Below, piece after piece: positions 17,686-27,407 of a stretch of DNA of 64,000 bases; the first letter of the stretch is position 1, and every line of letters starts with the position of its first letter. Position numbers and translations under genes: made by a program. Under the pieces are notes generated by a model. It did not search any database. It was not told where the DNA came from and saw only the letters and a program-made list of their open reading frames with translations. The stretch spans positions 164,083-228,082 of the forward strand of contig JADJWF010000006.1 in NCBI GenBank assembly GCA_016716505.1, written 5' to 3'. Origin of the DNA: Verrucomicrobiota bacterium (GTDB taxonomy: Bacteria > Verrucomicrobiota > Verrucomicrobiia > Limisphaerales > J093).

Positions 17686-19326
17686 ATGTCCGTATCCGCT
17701 GTGCCCGTTTCGGCTGTTCCTCCGCGTCGGATTGCTGCGGTCGCTCAAGAGTTGGGATTGAACCCCGATCTTATCCTGCCGCACGGCCATTACATCGCCA
17801 AGGTGCCGATCGAGGAACTCACCGCGCGACGGGACCGGGCGGATGGCCGCTTGATTCTGGTGACGGCCATGACGCCGACACCGCAAGGGGAGGGCAAGAC
17901 GACGACCACGATTGGTCTGGCGGACGCGCTGCGGCACCTGGGCCACCGCACCATGATCTGCCTGCGAGAACCGTCCTTGGGACCGTATTTCGGGGTAAAA
18001 GGCGGCGGCACGGGCGCGGGCCGGGCGCAGGTGGTGCCGGCGGAAGACATCAACCTGCACTTCGTCGGCGACATGTACGCCGTCGAAAAGGCCAACAATC
18101 TGCTGTGCGCGATGGCGGACAACCATCTGCAGCACGGGAACGAACTCGGGCTGGACCCGCGCCGCATCGTGTTGCGGCGGGTGATTGACCTCAACGAACG
18201 CTCCCTGCGCGACATCATCATCGGCCTCGGCGGCCCCAAGCACGGTGTGCCCCGGCGCGACGCCTTCAACATCACCCCGGCGTCCGAGGTGATGGCCATT
18301 CTGTGCCTGGCCCGCGACTTCAACGATCTCGGCGAGCGACTGGCGCGCATGGTGGTGGGCTTCACCTACCGGGGTGAGCCGGTTCGGGCCGAGGCCCTCC
18401 GCGCCGTGGGGGCCATGCAAGTGCTGCTGCGGGATGCCATTCATCCCAACCTGGTGCAATCCGCCGAAGGCACGCCCGCCTTCGTCCATGGCGGCCCGTT
18501 CGCCAACATTGCGCAGGGCACCAACACTGCCGTCGCCACCCGGCTGGCGCTCAAGCTGGCGGACTATGTCGTCACCGAGGCGGGTTTCGCCACCGAGCTG
18601 GGGGCGGAGAAGTTCTTCCACATCAAGTGCCGCACCGCCGGCCTCAACCCGGCGGCGGCGGTCATCGTGGCTACGGCAAGGGCCGTGGCCTACCACGGCG
18701 GCTTCAAGGAGACGGGCGGCCTCGGCAACCTGGCCCAACACATCGCGAATGTCCGCCGCTTCGGCGTGGAACCCGTCGTGGCCCTGAACCGTTTCACGGA
18801 CGATTCGCCGGAAGACCTGCGACGAATCATCCGGTTTTGTGCGCGCTTGGGCGTCGAAGCGGTGGTGGCGCGACACTACGAGCAGGGCGGCGAGGGTGCC
18901 CTGGACTTGGCGGAGGCGGTGCTGCGGGTGGTGGCGGCGCGCGGTCGGAAGCGTCTTCGGTTTCTCTATCCGCTCGACCTGCCCATCGAACGCAAGGTCG
19001 AGGTGCTGGCGCGCACAATCTACGGCGCGGAGGGAGTGGACTTCGACCGCGGAGCGCGGAACGATTTGGAATTGCTGAACCGGCACGGCTTCGGCGGCCT
19101 GCCAGTCTGTGTGGCCAAGACGGCCATGTCGTTGTCCGATCGGACTGAACTGCGGGGGCGGCCCCGGGGTTTTCGGGTCGCGGTGAACGAATTCCGCGTG
19201 TCGGCGGGAGCGGGTTTCGTGGTCGCCATCTGTGGCAACATCGTCACGATGCCCGGCCTGCCGAAGGAGCCGGCGGCCACCCGGATTCAAGTGCTACCGG
19301 ACGGCCGGGCGACGGGACTGACGTGA
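17686..19326 (+). CDS. fhs: Formate-tetrahydrofolate ligase
   Basis: The protein has 546 residues, against about 555 in most members. It forms 10-formyl-tetrahydrofolate from formate, ATP and THF in the cytoplasm and feeds purine synthesis and other one-carbon reactions. The P-loop TPQGEGKTTTTIG is at about residues 64-76. EPSLGPYFGVKGGGTGAGRAQV and INLHFVGDMYAV follow, both diagnostic for the family. Further conserved blocks are FVHGGPFANIAQGTN, ITEAGFATELGAEKF (here VTEAGFATELGAEKF) and a C-terminal GNIVTMPGLP. The ATG at 17686 is preferred over upstream codons because homology begins at about RIAAVAQELGL. The gene is unaccompanied by folD here. Confidence 0.97.
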   Translation: MSVSAVPVSAVPPRRIAAVAQELGLNPDLILPHGHYIAKVPIEELTARRDRADGRLILVTAMTPTPQGEGKTTTTIGLADALRHLGHRTMICLREPSLGPYFGVKGGGTGAGRAQVVPAEDINLHFVGDMYAVEKANNLLCAMADNHLQHGNELGLDPRRIVLRRVIDLNERSLRDIIIGLGGPKHGVPRRDAFNITPASEVMAILCLARDFNDLGERLARMVVGFTYRGEPVRAEALRAVGAMQVLLRDAIHPNLVQSAEGTPAFVHGGPFANIAQGTNTAVATRLALKLADYVVTEAGFATELGAEKFFHIKCRTAGLNPAAAVIVATARAVAYHGGFKETGGLGNLAQHIANVRRFGVEPVVALNRFTDDSPEDLRRIIRFCARLGVEAVVARHYEQGGEGALDLAEAVLRVVAARGRKRLRFLYPLDLPIERKVEVLARTIYGAEGVDFDRGARNDLELLNRHGFGGLPVCVAKTAMSLSDRTELRGRPRGFRVAVNEFRVSAGAGFVVAICGNIVTMPGLPKEPAATRIQVLPDGRATGLT

Positions 19327-19357
19327 TCACCCGCAGCGGCACCAGCCGGCGGCTAGC

Positions 19358-21520
19358 CTACGGTCGCAAACGGGCACGGTAATTGAACCGGTCGTTCGGC
19401 GCGGCGTCGCCATTGAGCGTGAAGTCGGTCCAGTCGCCGGCGGATTCGCAGTTGTCGGTCCACTTGAAATCGAACTGACGGGGAGGTTCGGTAAATCCCA
19501 GCCGCTCCCACGGGACTTCGATCTCCAGCTCGTTGCCGGCGCTCCGGAACTCGACGGTGGCCACGGTGGTCCAACCCGCGCCTGACCAGCGCTCGGTCGT
19601 GGCGCGATTCGGTTCGGGGCGTTTGGCGTTGAGTCGGAAATCGTAGCCGAGCCAGCCGTTGGTAGCGTTGCCGTCCACATCAAGCCACGCCGTCATCCAG
19701 TTCGTGTCGGTGGCTGGAGTCAGGGCCTCGCGGCAGCGGACGTACAGCCAGAGGTGAGTGGCGCTGAAACTCACCTTCGCCGCCTCCAGGTCATTGCGGC
19801 CGGTTTGATTCTCGTAAGTCACGGCCGGGTCCCAGCCGCGATGCCGTCGCCGGACCGGGTCGCCGAGGGTGTCGCGAAACTCCGGCGCCACCGATTGCCA
19901 GTCGTCAAACCGACCCTCCACGCGGATCGGTGACGGCGTGATCGGCGGGACTGGGCGCGCGCCCTTGTAGCGACGCACGAAACCGACGAATTGGTAGTAG
20001 TAGTCGTCGCCGTGACCGCCGCGCATCGGTTCGAGGTCGCGACTGTGTTCCTGGTCGAACTGATCCACGAACATCACGGGCAGGCGGACGCCGTTGAACT
20101 CGGCGAAACGGCCGGCGATCCATTCATTCCAGCCGGTCACGAAAACGAATCGCGGATCCTCCGCCAGGGCCCGCTCCCACTGTTCGGCGAAGTTCAGTCC
20201 CCACCTCACCGCTCCGGGCCGAGGATCCGTGGCGCCGCGGTGAAAGCTCCGCCCGCGCGCCCCGGGTTCACTCATTGCGCCGAGCCGGCGGCCCACCGCG
20301 TTTTGCGCGACGCCGACCGCCATCTGCTCCTTGAGGCCGGCGGCATTGGTGAAGACGTGCTGCGGGTGGATCTCCAGCCAGCTCCACTGGTCCGGACCAG
20401 TCGGCCCCTGGAAGTAGTCCGGCTGCGGCTTCCGGAAGGTGAAGAAGTCCCGCAGCGCACGACTTTCGTCATCGGTCGTCAGGAGGCGCAAGGTTCGGTC
20501 CCCGGCCCCCGGCTGACGGTTGGTGAAGGAAGTACTGCCGGGCAGCACGTCGGCCGAATGACTCCACCAGCCGATCCGGCCCTGGGACTCGGAGGCTTCC
20601 AGGTAGTACGTGCCGGGGGGCAGGGGGGCGGGGAGCTTCAACATTCGCCACTCGTTGTCGCGCACGTTCTCGGCGCGCTGGCGATGAAGCAACTCACCTG
20701 TCGGGCCGTCGCGGAACAAAGTCAGCGTCATTCCTGCCCCACTGGTATTCCACGTCGGAAACCGCCCGCCCACCCCCTCGAACGGCCGGTCGGTGGTGAA
20801 CGTCTGGCCCAGCGTTTGCCCGGGAGGCAGCGGCACGGGGCTGTCTTGTTGATCATTTCCGGTTCGCTCCAGCAGCAAGGCCGGGTCGGCGAGGATGAGC
20901 GGCCGGCCTTCCCACCGAAACCACAGGTCGCGAAAGAGGCCCGGCTGGTACAAGTCCCGCCACAACTGCCGAACGACCCTCGCCGGATCCCAGAACGGCG
21001 TCAGGAAGGCGACCTGCGGTGTGGGATTGCCCGCAGCGCGAACCTCCGACCACACCCGCAACAACGCGCGGTAATCCTCCGGGTAGGTGATCTGGTTCGT
21101 CACGTCGAAGATCACCACGTCCACGCCCGCGTCACTCAACATCTGGGCGTGTTTGCGGAGGACCCCTTCATCCTGGGTCAGGTAGTAGCCGAAGAGTGAT
21201 TCGCCCCAGTGGTGTGGCGCGTGCAACGGTCCCCAAAGCGGGCTGTCGGGTTTGGACATCGCGTCCGGGTCTTGGGCCAGGATTTGGGTCACATCGTAGG
21301 GGCCGCCTTGTATGTGGGCGCCGTGCCAAAGGAAGTAGAACAGGCCGAGGGTCCGGTCCGTTCGGGGTGGCCCCACCTCTGCGTGGGTGGGAACCACGCG
21401 GCCCAGCGCGTCGGTGGCGACCCAGGTGTCAGGGAATGTGTCCCAGGCCGCACCCGCGGTTCGGCCGGCAAACGCGGCAACCAGACTCAATCCCGCCACG
21501 ACCCGAAGGATGATTTTCAC
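19358..21520 (-). CDS. Secreted glycosidase-like protein with C-terminal carbohydrate-binding-like domain
   Basis: A 720-residue exported protein. A GTG start at 21520 gives a signal peptide (IILRVVAGLSLVAAFAGRTAGA). Residues about 50-460 look like a TIM-barrel hydrolase related to the GH71/GH99-like domain, with LGLFYFLWHG, HHWGESLFGYYL, DAGVDVVIFDVTN and FVTGWNEWIAGRF near the end of the barrel. A beta-sandwich-like insertion lies at about 220-345. The last 180 residues resemble a CBM9/DOMON-type module (VEGRFDDWQSVAPEFRDTLGD; WMTAWLDVDGN). Substrate and catalytic acids cannot be fixed from sequence alone. It is a monocistron, convergent with fhs (31 bp apart). Confidence 0.75.
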   Translation of the reverse strand: MKIILRVVAGLSLVAAFAGRTAGAAWDTFPDTWVATDALGRVVPTHAEVGPPRTDRTLGLFYFLWHGAHIQGGPYDVTQILAQDPDAMSKPDSPLWGPLHAPHHWGESLFGYYLTQDEGVLRKHAQMLSDAGVDVVIFDVTNQITYPEDYRALLRVWSEVRAAGNPTPQVAFLTPFWDPARVVRQLWRDLYQPGLFRDLWFRWEGRPLILADPALLLERTGNDQQDSPVPLPPGQTLGQTFTTDRPFEGVGGRFPTWNTSGAGMTLTLFRDGPTGELLHRQRAENVRDNEWRMLKLPAPLPPGTYYLEASESQGRIGWWSHSADVLPGSTSFTNRQPGAGDRTLRLLTTDDESRALRDFFTFRKPQPDYFQGPTGPDQWSWLEIHPQHVFTNAAGLKEQMAVGVAQNAVGRRLGAMSEPGARGRSFHRGATDPRPGAVRWGLNFAEQWERALAEDPRFVFVTGWNEWIAGRFAEFNGVRLPVMFVDQFDQEHSRDLEPMRGGHGDDYYYQFVGFVRRYKGARPVPPITPSPIRVEGRFDDWQSVAPEFRDTLGDPVRRRHRGWDPAVTYENQTGRNDLEAAKVSFSATHLWLYVRCREALTPATDTNWMTAWLDVDGNATNGWLGYDFRLNAKRPEPNRATTERWSGAGWTTVATVEFRSAGNELEIEVPWERLGFTEPPRQFDFKWTDNCESAGDWTDFTLNGDAAPNDRFNYRARLRP

Positions 21521-21608
21521 GCGCTGATGGTATCCGGCACCGGTGGAATTGGCCACCACCGCCCCGGCTGATTCGAGGAAGCGCCTCGCTTCGGCAAGCG
21601 CCTCGCCC

Positions 21609-24600
21609 TTACGCGAAGTCGTGGGAATCGGCGGCCCGCAGGCCGGTGTACTCGAGGTGCTGGATGCGCGAGGCGCGGATGTGGATCGTGCCTTCGCGCG
21701 GTTGCACCACCCCTTCGATCAACAGAAAAGGCTCCGTCGTGACCGTCAGGCGCTCCCGCTCGAACAAGCCCGGCGAGATGATCACGTTGGCAATGCCGGT
21801 TTCGTCTTCGAGGCTCACGAAGCACACGCCCTTCGCCGTGCCGGGACGTTGACGGCAGATGACCTGACCCGCCACGCGCACCCGCTGGCCGTCGCGGGCC
21901 TGTTTCAAGTCGGCCGCCCGCCAGACATCGGGCAAACGCGACCGCATCAACGCCATGGGATGGGGACCCGTCGTCAGCCGCAGCCCCGCGTAATCCGCCA
22001 GCGTCCGTTCCAACGGTTCCATCGGCCGGAGCGGTGATGCGCCCGTCGCCGCCTCCGGCAGCAACTCGTCGTCCCGAACGGTTCGCTCAACCGCCCACAT
22101 CGCCGCCCGGCGGTGTAGTTGAAACGCGTTGAGCGCGCCGATCTCGGCGAGCGTGCGCAACTCGTCCCGGCTGAGGTTCGTTCGCTGGCGGAAGTCATCC
22201 AGCGAGGCAAAGGGCTGGCGCGCCCGCTCGCGAACGATCCGTTCCGCGCCGGCCCGGCTCAGTCCCTGGACCTGTTGCAAGCCCAGGCGCAGCGCGCCGT
22301 CGGACTCGATCACCGTCGGCACGTCCGAGCGCAGGGCGCACACCGGCCGCACCGCCACGCCGTGGCGCCCGGCGTCCTTGACCAGCGTGGCGGGGGAGTA
22401 GAAGCCCATCGGCTGGTTGTTCAGGAGCGCGCAGAAGAACTCCGCCGGGCGATGGGCCTTGAGATAGGCGCTGGCGTAGGCGAGGTGGGCGAAGCTGATC
22501 GCGTGGGATTCCGGAAAGCCGTAGAGCGCAAAGGAGCCGACGGCACCCACGATCTGCTCCGCCACGTCACGCGCGACGCCGGCGTTGTCCAGCGCGGCCC
22601 GCAGGCGCGCTTCCGCCCGGCGCATCCGTTCCTCGGACCGGTGGAAGCTCATGGCGCGACGCAGTTCCTCCGCTTCGTCGCCCGTGAAGTGGGCCATGAT
22701 CATCGCCATCTGCAGCATCTGCTCCTGAAACAACGGCACGCCGAGCGTTCGCTCCAAGACGGGGACCAATTGGGGGGCGTAATACGTGACGGGTTCCTCG
22801 CCGTTGCGTCGCCGCAGATACGGATGCGCGAGGTCGCCCTGGATCGGACCCGGGCGGATGATGGCCACTTCGATGACCAGGTCGTAAAACGTGCGGGGTT
22901 TCATCCGGGGCAGCGTGGCCATCTGCGCCCGGCTTTCGATTTGAAACACCCCGATCGTGTCCGCCCGCTGCATGAGGGCGAAGGTGGCGGGGTCGTTCTC
23001 CGGCAGTTGCGCGAGGTCCACCGGCCGGCCTTGCGCCGCCGTCAGGCGCACCGCGTCCTGCAACACCGCCATCATTCCCAGCCCGAGCAGGTCCACCTTG
23101 ATGATGCCGAGGTCCTCGCAATCGTCCTTGTCCCATTGCGCCACCACGCGGCCGGGCATGGCGGCATTTTCCAGCGGCACAATGCGGCTGAGTTCGTGCT
23201 GACAGATGATCATGCCGCCGCTGTGCTGGCCGAGATGCCGGGGCAGCCGGCGCATCTGTTGATAGAGGTGGGCGAACGCGGCCGAGCGCGGATGCGTCGC
23301 CGGCAGCCCGGCGCGTTCCATCTGGGCCTGCAACTCGAGGGTGTGGGGAAAATCGCCGTGCCCGAACAAGCTCGCGAACCGGTCCAGCACGTCGGCGGGA
23401 AGCCCGAGCACCTTGCCCAGCTCGCGCGCGGAGCTGCGGCCGCGATAGGTGATGACGGTCGCCGTCATGGCCGCGCCGTGAGGGCCGTAACGCCGGTACA
23501 CCTCCTGGATCACCCGTTCCCGGCGCTCGCCGCTGGGCAGGTCAATGTCAATGTCCGGCCAGCCTTTGCGATTCTCGCTCAGAAACCGCTCGAACAGGAC
23601 GTTGAACTTCACCGGGTCCACCGCCGTGATGCCCAGGCAGAAGCACACCGCGCTGTTGGCCGCGCTGCCCCGGCCCTGGGCCAGGATGTCGTTCTCCCGA
23701 CAGAAACGGACCAGGTCGGCCACGATCAGGAAGTAGCCGGCAAAGCCGAGCTTGTTGATCAGCGCGAGTTCCTTGCGGAGCAGCGCCTCGACCCGGTCCG
23801 GAATGCTTCCGCGATAGCGCTCGCGCGCGCCGCGATAGGTCCAGTCCCGCAGGACTGACTCCATCGTCTCGCCCGGTCCAACCGGATAACGCGGGAATTC
23901 GTAGCCAAGGTCGTCCAGCGTAAAACGCAGCCGTTCCGCGAGCACCCGGGTGTTGGCAATCGCCTCGGGCAGGTCCGCGAACAACGCTGCCATCTCGTCC
24001 GCCGACTTCAGGTGCCGCTCGTCGTTCACGGCCAGCAACCGGCCGGCCTGATCGAGCGTGGTGTGGTGCCGCAGGCAGGTGAACACGTCCAGCACCTGCC
24101 GCCCGGCTGGCGTGGCGTGCAGTACGCCGTTCGTGGCCAGCAAGGGCAACCGATGCGCACGGGCCAGTGTCACCAGCGCCGCGTTGATCCGATCCTCCCC
24201 CCGCTGGTGGTGGCGCTGAATCTCGACAAACACTTGGCCCGCACCGAAGCAACGCTGCAGACGATCGAGGACGGCGCCGGCCCGGGCGGGTGCCGCCGTC
24301 CGTTCATCGGCAGTGGACCCGTGCAGCCACGCGCGAATCAGCGGTCCCTCGGCCTCCCCCGTCAAGGCGACCAGCCCGGACGCAAACTCGGGCAGTTCCT
24401 CCCAACGCACGACGCCTTCCCCCTTGGAGGCCCGCAGGTGGGCCCGGGTCAGCAGGGCGCAGAGGTTGCGGTATCCCGCGCGGGACTCGACCAACACCGG
24501 CAGCACCGACCCGTCGTCCATGGCCAGTTCGGCTCCGACGATCGGTCGCAGTCCCAGCTCGCGCGCGGCGCCGGCCACACGCGGGGCACCGTACACTCCC

Positions 24601-24734
24601 ATGCGGTCACACACCGCCAGCGCGGGCAGGTCGAGATCAGCGGCGGTTTCGACCAGTTGCTCGGGCAGCGACCCGGCGCGCAGAAAGCTGAAGGCGCTGC
24701 GGGCGTGCAGTTCAATGTACGACGCTCGCGCCAT
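21609..24734 (-). CDS. dnaE2: Error-prone DNA polymerase III alpha subunit DnaE2/ImuC
   Basis: A 1041-residue alternative replicative-type polymerase used in damage-induced mutagenic lesion bypass with ImuB. The N-terminal PHP domain starts YIELHARSAFSFLRAGS, typical of DnaE2. The palm shows PDIDIDLPSGERR at about residue 392 with the catalytic aspartates. FARENDI-like (FCRENDILAQGRGSAANS) and IGVFQIESRAQM blocks match the family. A C-terminal OB-fold (VRVAGQVICRQRPGTAKGVCFVSLEDETG) closes the protein. Its start overlaps the end of the GIY-YIG gene by 23 bp, so it is translationally coupled. It lacks the extra tau-binding region expected of replicative DnaE1. Confidence 0.97.
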   Translation of the reverse strand: MARASYIELHARSAFSFLRAGSLPEQLVETAADLDLPALAVCDRMGVYGAPRVAGAARELGLRPIVGAELAMDDGSVLPVLVESRAGYRNLCALLTRAHLRASKGEGVVRWEELPEFASGLVALTGEAEGPLIRAWLHGSTADERTAAPARAGAVLDRLQRCFGAGQVFVEIQRHHQRGEDRINAALVTLARAHRLPLLATNGVLHATPAGRQVLDVFTCLRHHTTLDQAGRLLAVNDERHLKSADEMAALFADLPEAIANTRVLAERLRFTLDDLGYEFPRYPVGPGETMESVLRDWTYRGARERYRGSIPDRVEALLRKELALINKLGFAGYFLIVADLVRFCRENDILAQGRGSAANSAVCFCLGITAVDPVKFNVLFERFLSENRKGWPDIDIDLPSGERRERVIQEVYRRYGPHGAAMTATVITYRGRSSARELGKVLGLPADVLDRFASLFGHGDFPHTLELQAQMERAGLPATHPRSAAFAHLYQQMRRLPRHLGQHSGGMIICQHELSRIVPLENAAMPGRVVAQWDKDDCEDLGIIKVDLLGLGMMAVLQDAVRLTAAQGRPVDLAQLPENDPATFALMQRADTIGVFQIESRAQMATLPRMKPRTFYDLVIEVAIIRPGPIQGDLAHPYLRRRNGEEPVTYYAPQLVPVLERTLGVPLFQEQMLQMAMIMAHFTGDEAEELRRAMSFHRSEERMRRAEARLRAALDNAGVARDVAEQIVGAVGSFALYGFPESHAISFAHLAYASAYLKAHRPAEFFCALLNNQPMGFYSPATLVKDAGRHGVAVRPVCALRSDVPTVIESDGALRLGLQQVQGLSRAGAERIVRERARQPFASLDDFRQRTNLSRDELRTLAEIGALNAFQLHRRAAMWAVERTVRDDELLPEAATGASPLRPMEPLERTLADYAGLRLTTGPHPMALMRSRLPDVWRAADLKQARDGQRVRVAGQVICRQRPGTAKGVCFVSLEDETGIANVIISPGLFERERLTVTTEPFLLIEGVVQPREGTIHIRASRIQHLEYTGLRAADSHDFA

Positions 24735-25503
24735 CGGTTCCGGCGGTCAGACGTTCATGGACCTGGAGCAGCACGATCGCGTCGCGCTCCAACCAGGCGC
24801 GCTCGAAGCGTGGCAGGTCGGCCGTGGCGGCCAGGCACCATTCGATCAGGTCCAGCGAGCCGTCCCGGAAGAAGGCGCGCAGCCGCTCGGCAGCGAGTTG
24901 AGCCTGGAGCAGCGACATCGCGAATACCCAGCGCGCCGGGGATCGCTCCGCCGCGAGGGGCGGGGGCAGGGCCATCCAATGACCGTTCTCGGCGGGATCC
25001 TTCGGATTGAGCCGCCACCACAGCAACCGTAGCAACGCACCGAACAGGGCGCGGCTTTGTGCGAAGGGGCCGTGACGGTCGGCCCAGACTTCGGCCATCG
25101 CCCCGCGGCCGAGTTCGAGACCGCGAGGGCCCGGTCGCCAACCGAGCCACGCCGGCGACAGCGGCCGCACGCCCACGGTGTTAAAGCGCGGCCGCAGGGT
25201 TTGGAGTAGTTCGCGTTCGCGCGCCAGCGCCGCCTCTTCGCTGGGGCATTCGTCCCAGAGGATTCGTTCCACCGCGGCCAACAGGCGGCGGAGCTTGCGC
25301 GGGACGCGATCCGGATTGGCGGAGCGATAGCTGCCCAGCCGCCGGCGCAGATTCTTGGCCTTGCCCACGTAAAGCACCCCGTCGCGCGGGCCGCACAGCA
25401 GGTACACGCCGGGACGTTCCGGGACCTGACGGAAGAACTCGGCGCCAAACCGTTCCCGCAACGGCCGCGCGGGAGGCAGCAAGGTCAGTTGTTCGGGTGT
25501 CAC
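24712..25503 (-). CDS. UvrC-like GIY-YIG nuclease-domain protein in mutasome operon
   Basis: About 263 residues from a GTG at 25503. The GIY-YIG domain is at about 20-105. PGVYLL (31-36) and VLYVGKAKNLRRRL (43-56) carry the two motif tyrosines and the catalytic arginine region. EEAALARERELLQTLRPRFN supplies the conserved glutamate, as in the UvrC N-terminal nuclease. The remaining 150 residues are tryptophan- and leucine-rich and match nothing I recognise; the other UvrC domains (UvrB-binding, RNase H-like, HhH) are absent. It sits between imuB and dnaE2, where many bacteria have no gene, and overlaps dnaE2 by 23 bp. The frame is open upstream to 25857, inside imuB, but that part looks non-coding. 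DNA incision during mutagenic repair is inferred. Confidence 0.75.
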   Translation of the reverse strand: MTPEQLTLLPPARPLRERFGAEFFRQVPERPGVYLLCGPRDGVLYVGKAKNLRRRLGSYRSANPDRVPRKLRRLLAAVERILWDECPSEEAALARERELLQTLRPRFNTVGVRPLSPAWLGWRPGPRGLELGRGAMAEVWADRHGPFAQSRALFGALLRLLWWRLNPKDPAENGHWMALPPPLAAERSPARWVFAMSLLQAQLAAERLRAFFRDGSLDLIEWCLAATADLPRFERAWLERDAIVLLQVHERLTAGTDGASVVH

Positions 25504-25726
25504 GGGGAGCAGGTGGATGATGGGCGGGAAGGGGAGATGGTGACGCGGGAATGCCGCAATCCGTCCTCGCCCCGCCAGCCGCACGCCGGAGCGGCGCCAA
25601 CTCCATCCCTGCGGCGATCCGCAGCCGAAAAACCGGGGAATGACCGGCGGCAGGCTTTCCAGCCCGCGTCTTGCGGGGGGCGTCGGAATCGGGGTTGCAT
25701 GGCGCAGTTCACTGTCCTCTGGCGCC

Positions 25727-27196
25727 TCAGTCCAGCATGCCCGCCACCGTCCAGCCGCCGGCCTCCTTGACGAGACGGACCACTTGATGGTCGCGTAGCA
25801 AAACGTCCCACTCTTCGCGTTCCCACGCTCCGGGTTCCCACCAGCCGCCCGACGCACGCCACGGACCGAGCGCGAACCGGACCTTGCCAGCGGCCGCGGC
25901 CGATCGCACCGACTGCGGCGTGGCGGCCATCGTTACTTCCGCGGCCGCCGGCGGGCGGAACCGGCGCAGCGGGGTGGGGGCCAGCGGGGCCGGCCGCTCC
26001 GACGGCACCGGGGCGCTTTCAAAATCCGGCGGCACCAGGGTGAAGGCGTCGGCGCGGTGACTATCCTCGATCACCGGCGTGCCCACGCGGTCGGCGCCGA
26101 GCAGGGCACTGAGTCGGGCCAGGGTTTCCTGAAACTGCTGCGGGTCGCGCAAGGCCGTCTCAAACAGGCCAAACTGTTTCTGCCCTGGCCGCGTGGGGGC
26201 CGCGGTGAGCGCCACCATCACGACGGGCGAATCCGCCCGCAGCGATTCAAGGTGGGTCTGCAACATGCGGAACAGCACTTCCACCTGGCGGGTGGGGTGA
26301 GGCACCCGGAGTCGTCGGTCCAGGACTTCGCCGGACTCCAGGCGCAGGCGGAGGGTCAGGGTCTCGGCGACAAATCCGGTTGCCTCCATCCGGCGACCAA
26401 GTTGGTCGAGAAAGCGGCGCAACAGGAACAGCAGCGGTTCGAGGGTTTCAAGCGGTTGCTCCAGATCGAGCGACTCCTCGAATCGCTCCTCCGGCCGGAC
26501 GAGGTGGAGTGGCCTTGTCGAGGTGGCGGAGGCAGCGGCGAAGAGAGCGAATGCCTCGAGGCCCACCCGTTCCGCCAGCGCGTCCTGACCGAGGGCCAGC
26601 AACTCGCCGACGGTGCGAATGCCCCATTTGTGGAGGAGCAGTGCGACGTCACTGGACGGTTGCAAGGCGGCTACTGGCAGCGCGGCGATGAATGCCCGGG
26701 CGTCACCGACGATGTGGATGGTGTCGGTCCACTGGGCGGCGTGCCGGGCGACATTGGGGGTCGGCCCCAGGCCGACGCGCGCGGAGAGATTCAGGGCCGT
26801 CACCGCCCGGCGCAACTGTCCGGCCCACGTGGCGAGCTGCTCGGGCGCGGCGTCCTTCACCACCGCGAGACCCCGCAAGTCGAGGGTGAACACTCCCGGG
26901 GCAGTGCATTCAAGGTGCGGTGAGAAGGCGTCGGCGCATTGCACCACGGCCTGGGTCGCTGCGAGTTCCTGCTTCAGCGAGCGATGCCGGATCAGCACGC
27001 TGCGACACCGCGCCAGCGCCTGGGTCGGTGTTTGGCCCGCGGTCACCCCGGCGGCGAGCGCCGCATCGGTCAGCTCGATCACCCGCGGCGTCGGCTGGTC
27101 GCGATCCACCAGGGCAATGGGACGCGACCACAACTCCGGCTCGTGCCGGAGGGCGGCCTGCAACGCGAACCGGGGCAGATGGAGCACGGCGTACAT
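25727..27196 (-). CDS. imuB: ImuB, catalytically inactive Y-family polymerase homologue
   Basis: A 489-residue DNA polymerase Y-like protein. The opening MYAVLHLPRFALQAAL replaces the D-x-D metal site of true Y-family polymerases, as expected for ImuB. ImuB acts as an adaptor linking the sliding clamp, ImuA and DnaE2 at lesions. The fingers/palm-like part (about 1-230) is followed by the little-finger region (about 250-360) with LEPLLFLLRRFLDQL. A long proline-rich segment (about 400-430) and a tryptophan-rich C-terminal tail (WEPGAWEREEWDVLL) complete it. It is the first gene of the imuB, GIY-YIG, dnaE2 set; there is no imuA upstream. I could not identify a convincing LexA operator in the upstream 210 bp. 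Confidence 0.92.
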   Translation of the reverse strand: MYAVLHLPRFALQAALRHEPELWSRPIALVDRDQPTPRVIELTDAALAAGVTAGQTPTQALARCRSVLIRHRSLKQELAATQAVVQCADAFSPHLECTAPGVFTLDLRGLAVVKDAAPEQLATWAGQLRRAVTALNLSARVGLGPTPNVARHAAQWTDTIHIVGDARAFIAALPVAALQPSSDVALLLHKWGIRTVGELLALGQDALAERVGLEAFALFAAASATSTRPLHLVRPEERFEESLDLEQPLETLEPLLFLLRRFLDQLGRRMEATGFVAETLTLRLRLESGEVLDRRLRVPHPTRQVEVLFRMLQTHLESLRADSPVVMVALTAAPTRPGQKQFGLFETALRDPQQFQETLARLSALLGADRVGTPVIEDSHRADAFTLVPPDFESAPVPSERPAPLAPTPLRRFRPPAAAEVTMAATPQSVRSAAAAGKVRFALGPWRASGGWWEPGAWEREEWDVLLRDHQVVRLVKEAGGWTVAGMLD

Positions 27197-27407
27197 GGTG
27201 ACGCGGGACGATCAACCGTCCGCGTTCACGGTGGGACGAAATGCTGGCGGACTCAAGTCTGTGTCGCACGACGTGGGTTCAAGTGGCGGACAAAGTCGCG
27301 CAATCATGTCGTGGCAACACAGGCAACCGTGGCGGCGGCGGCTCAGACCCGTTCTTTTGGGCCGTTTTTCCTTGAGACGCCCGGGCGCCGCCGCCATAAG
27401 CACGGCC

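Noticed and set aside
25504..25857. Extension of the GIY-YIG protein into imuB
   Set aside because: The extra 118 codons show no conserved pattern and overlap the end of imuB; the GTG at 25503 precedes the domain naturally.
27197..27407. LexA-type operator upstream of imuB
   Set aside because: I looked for CTGT-N8-ACAG, GAAC-N4-GTTC and GTTC-N7-GTTC patterns and saw only partial, unconvincing matches.
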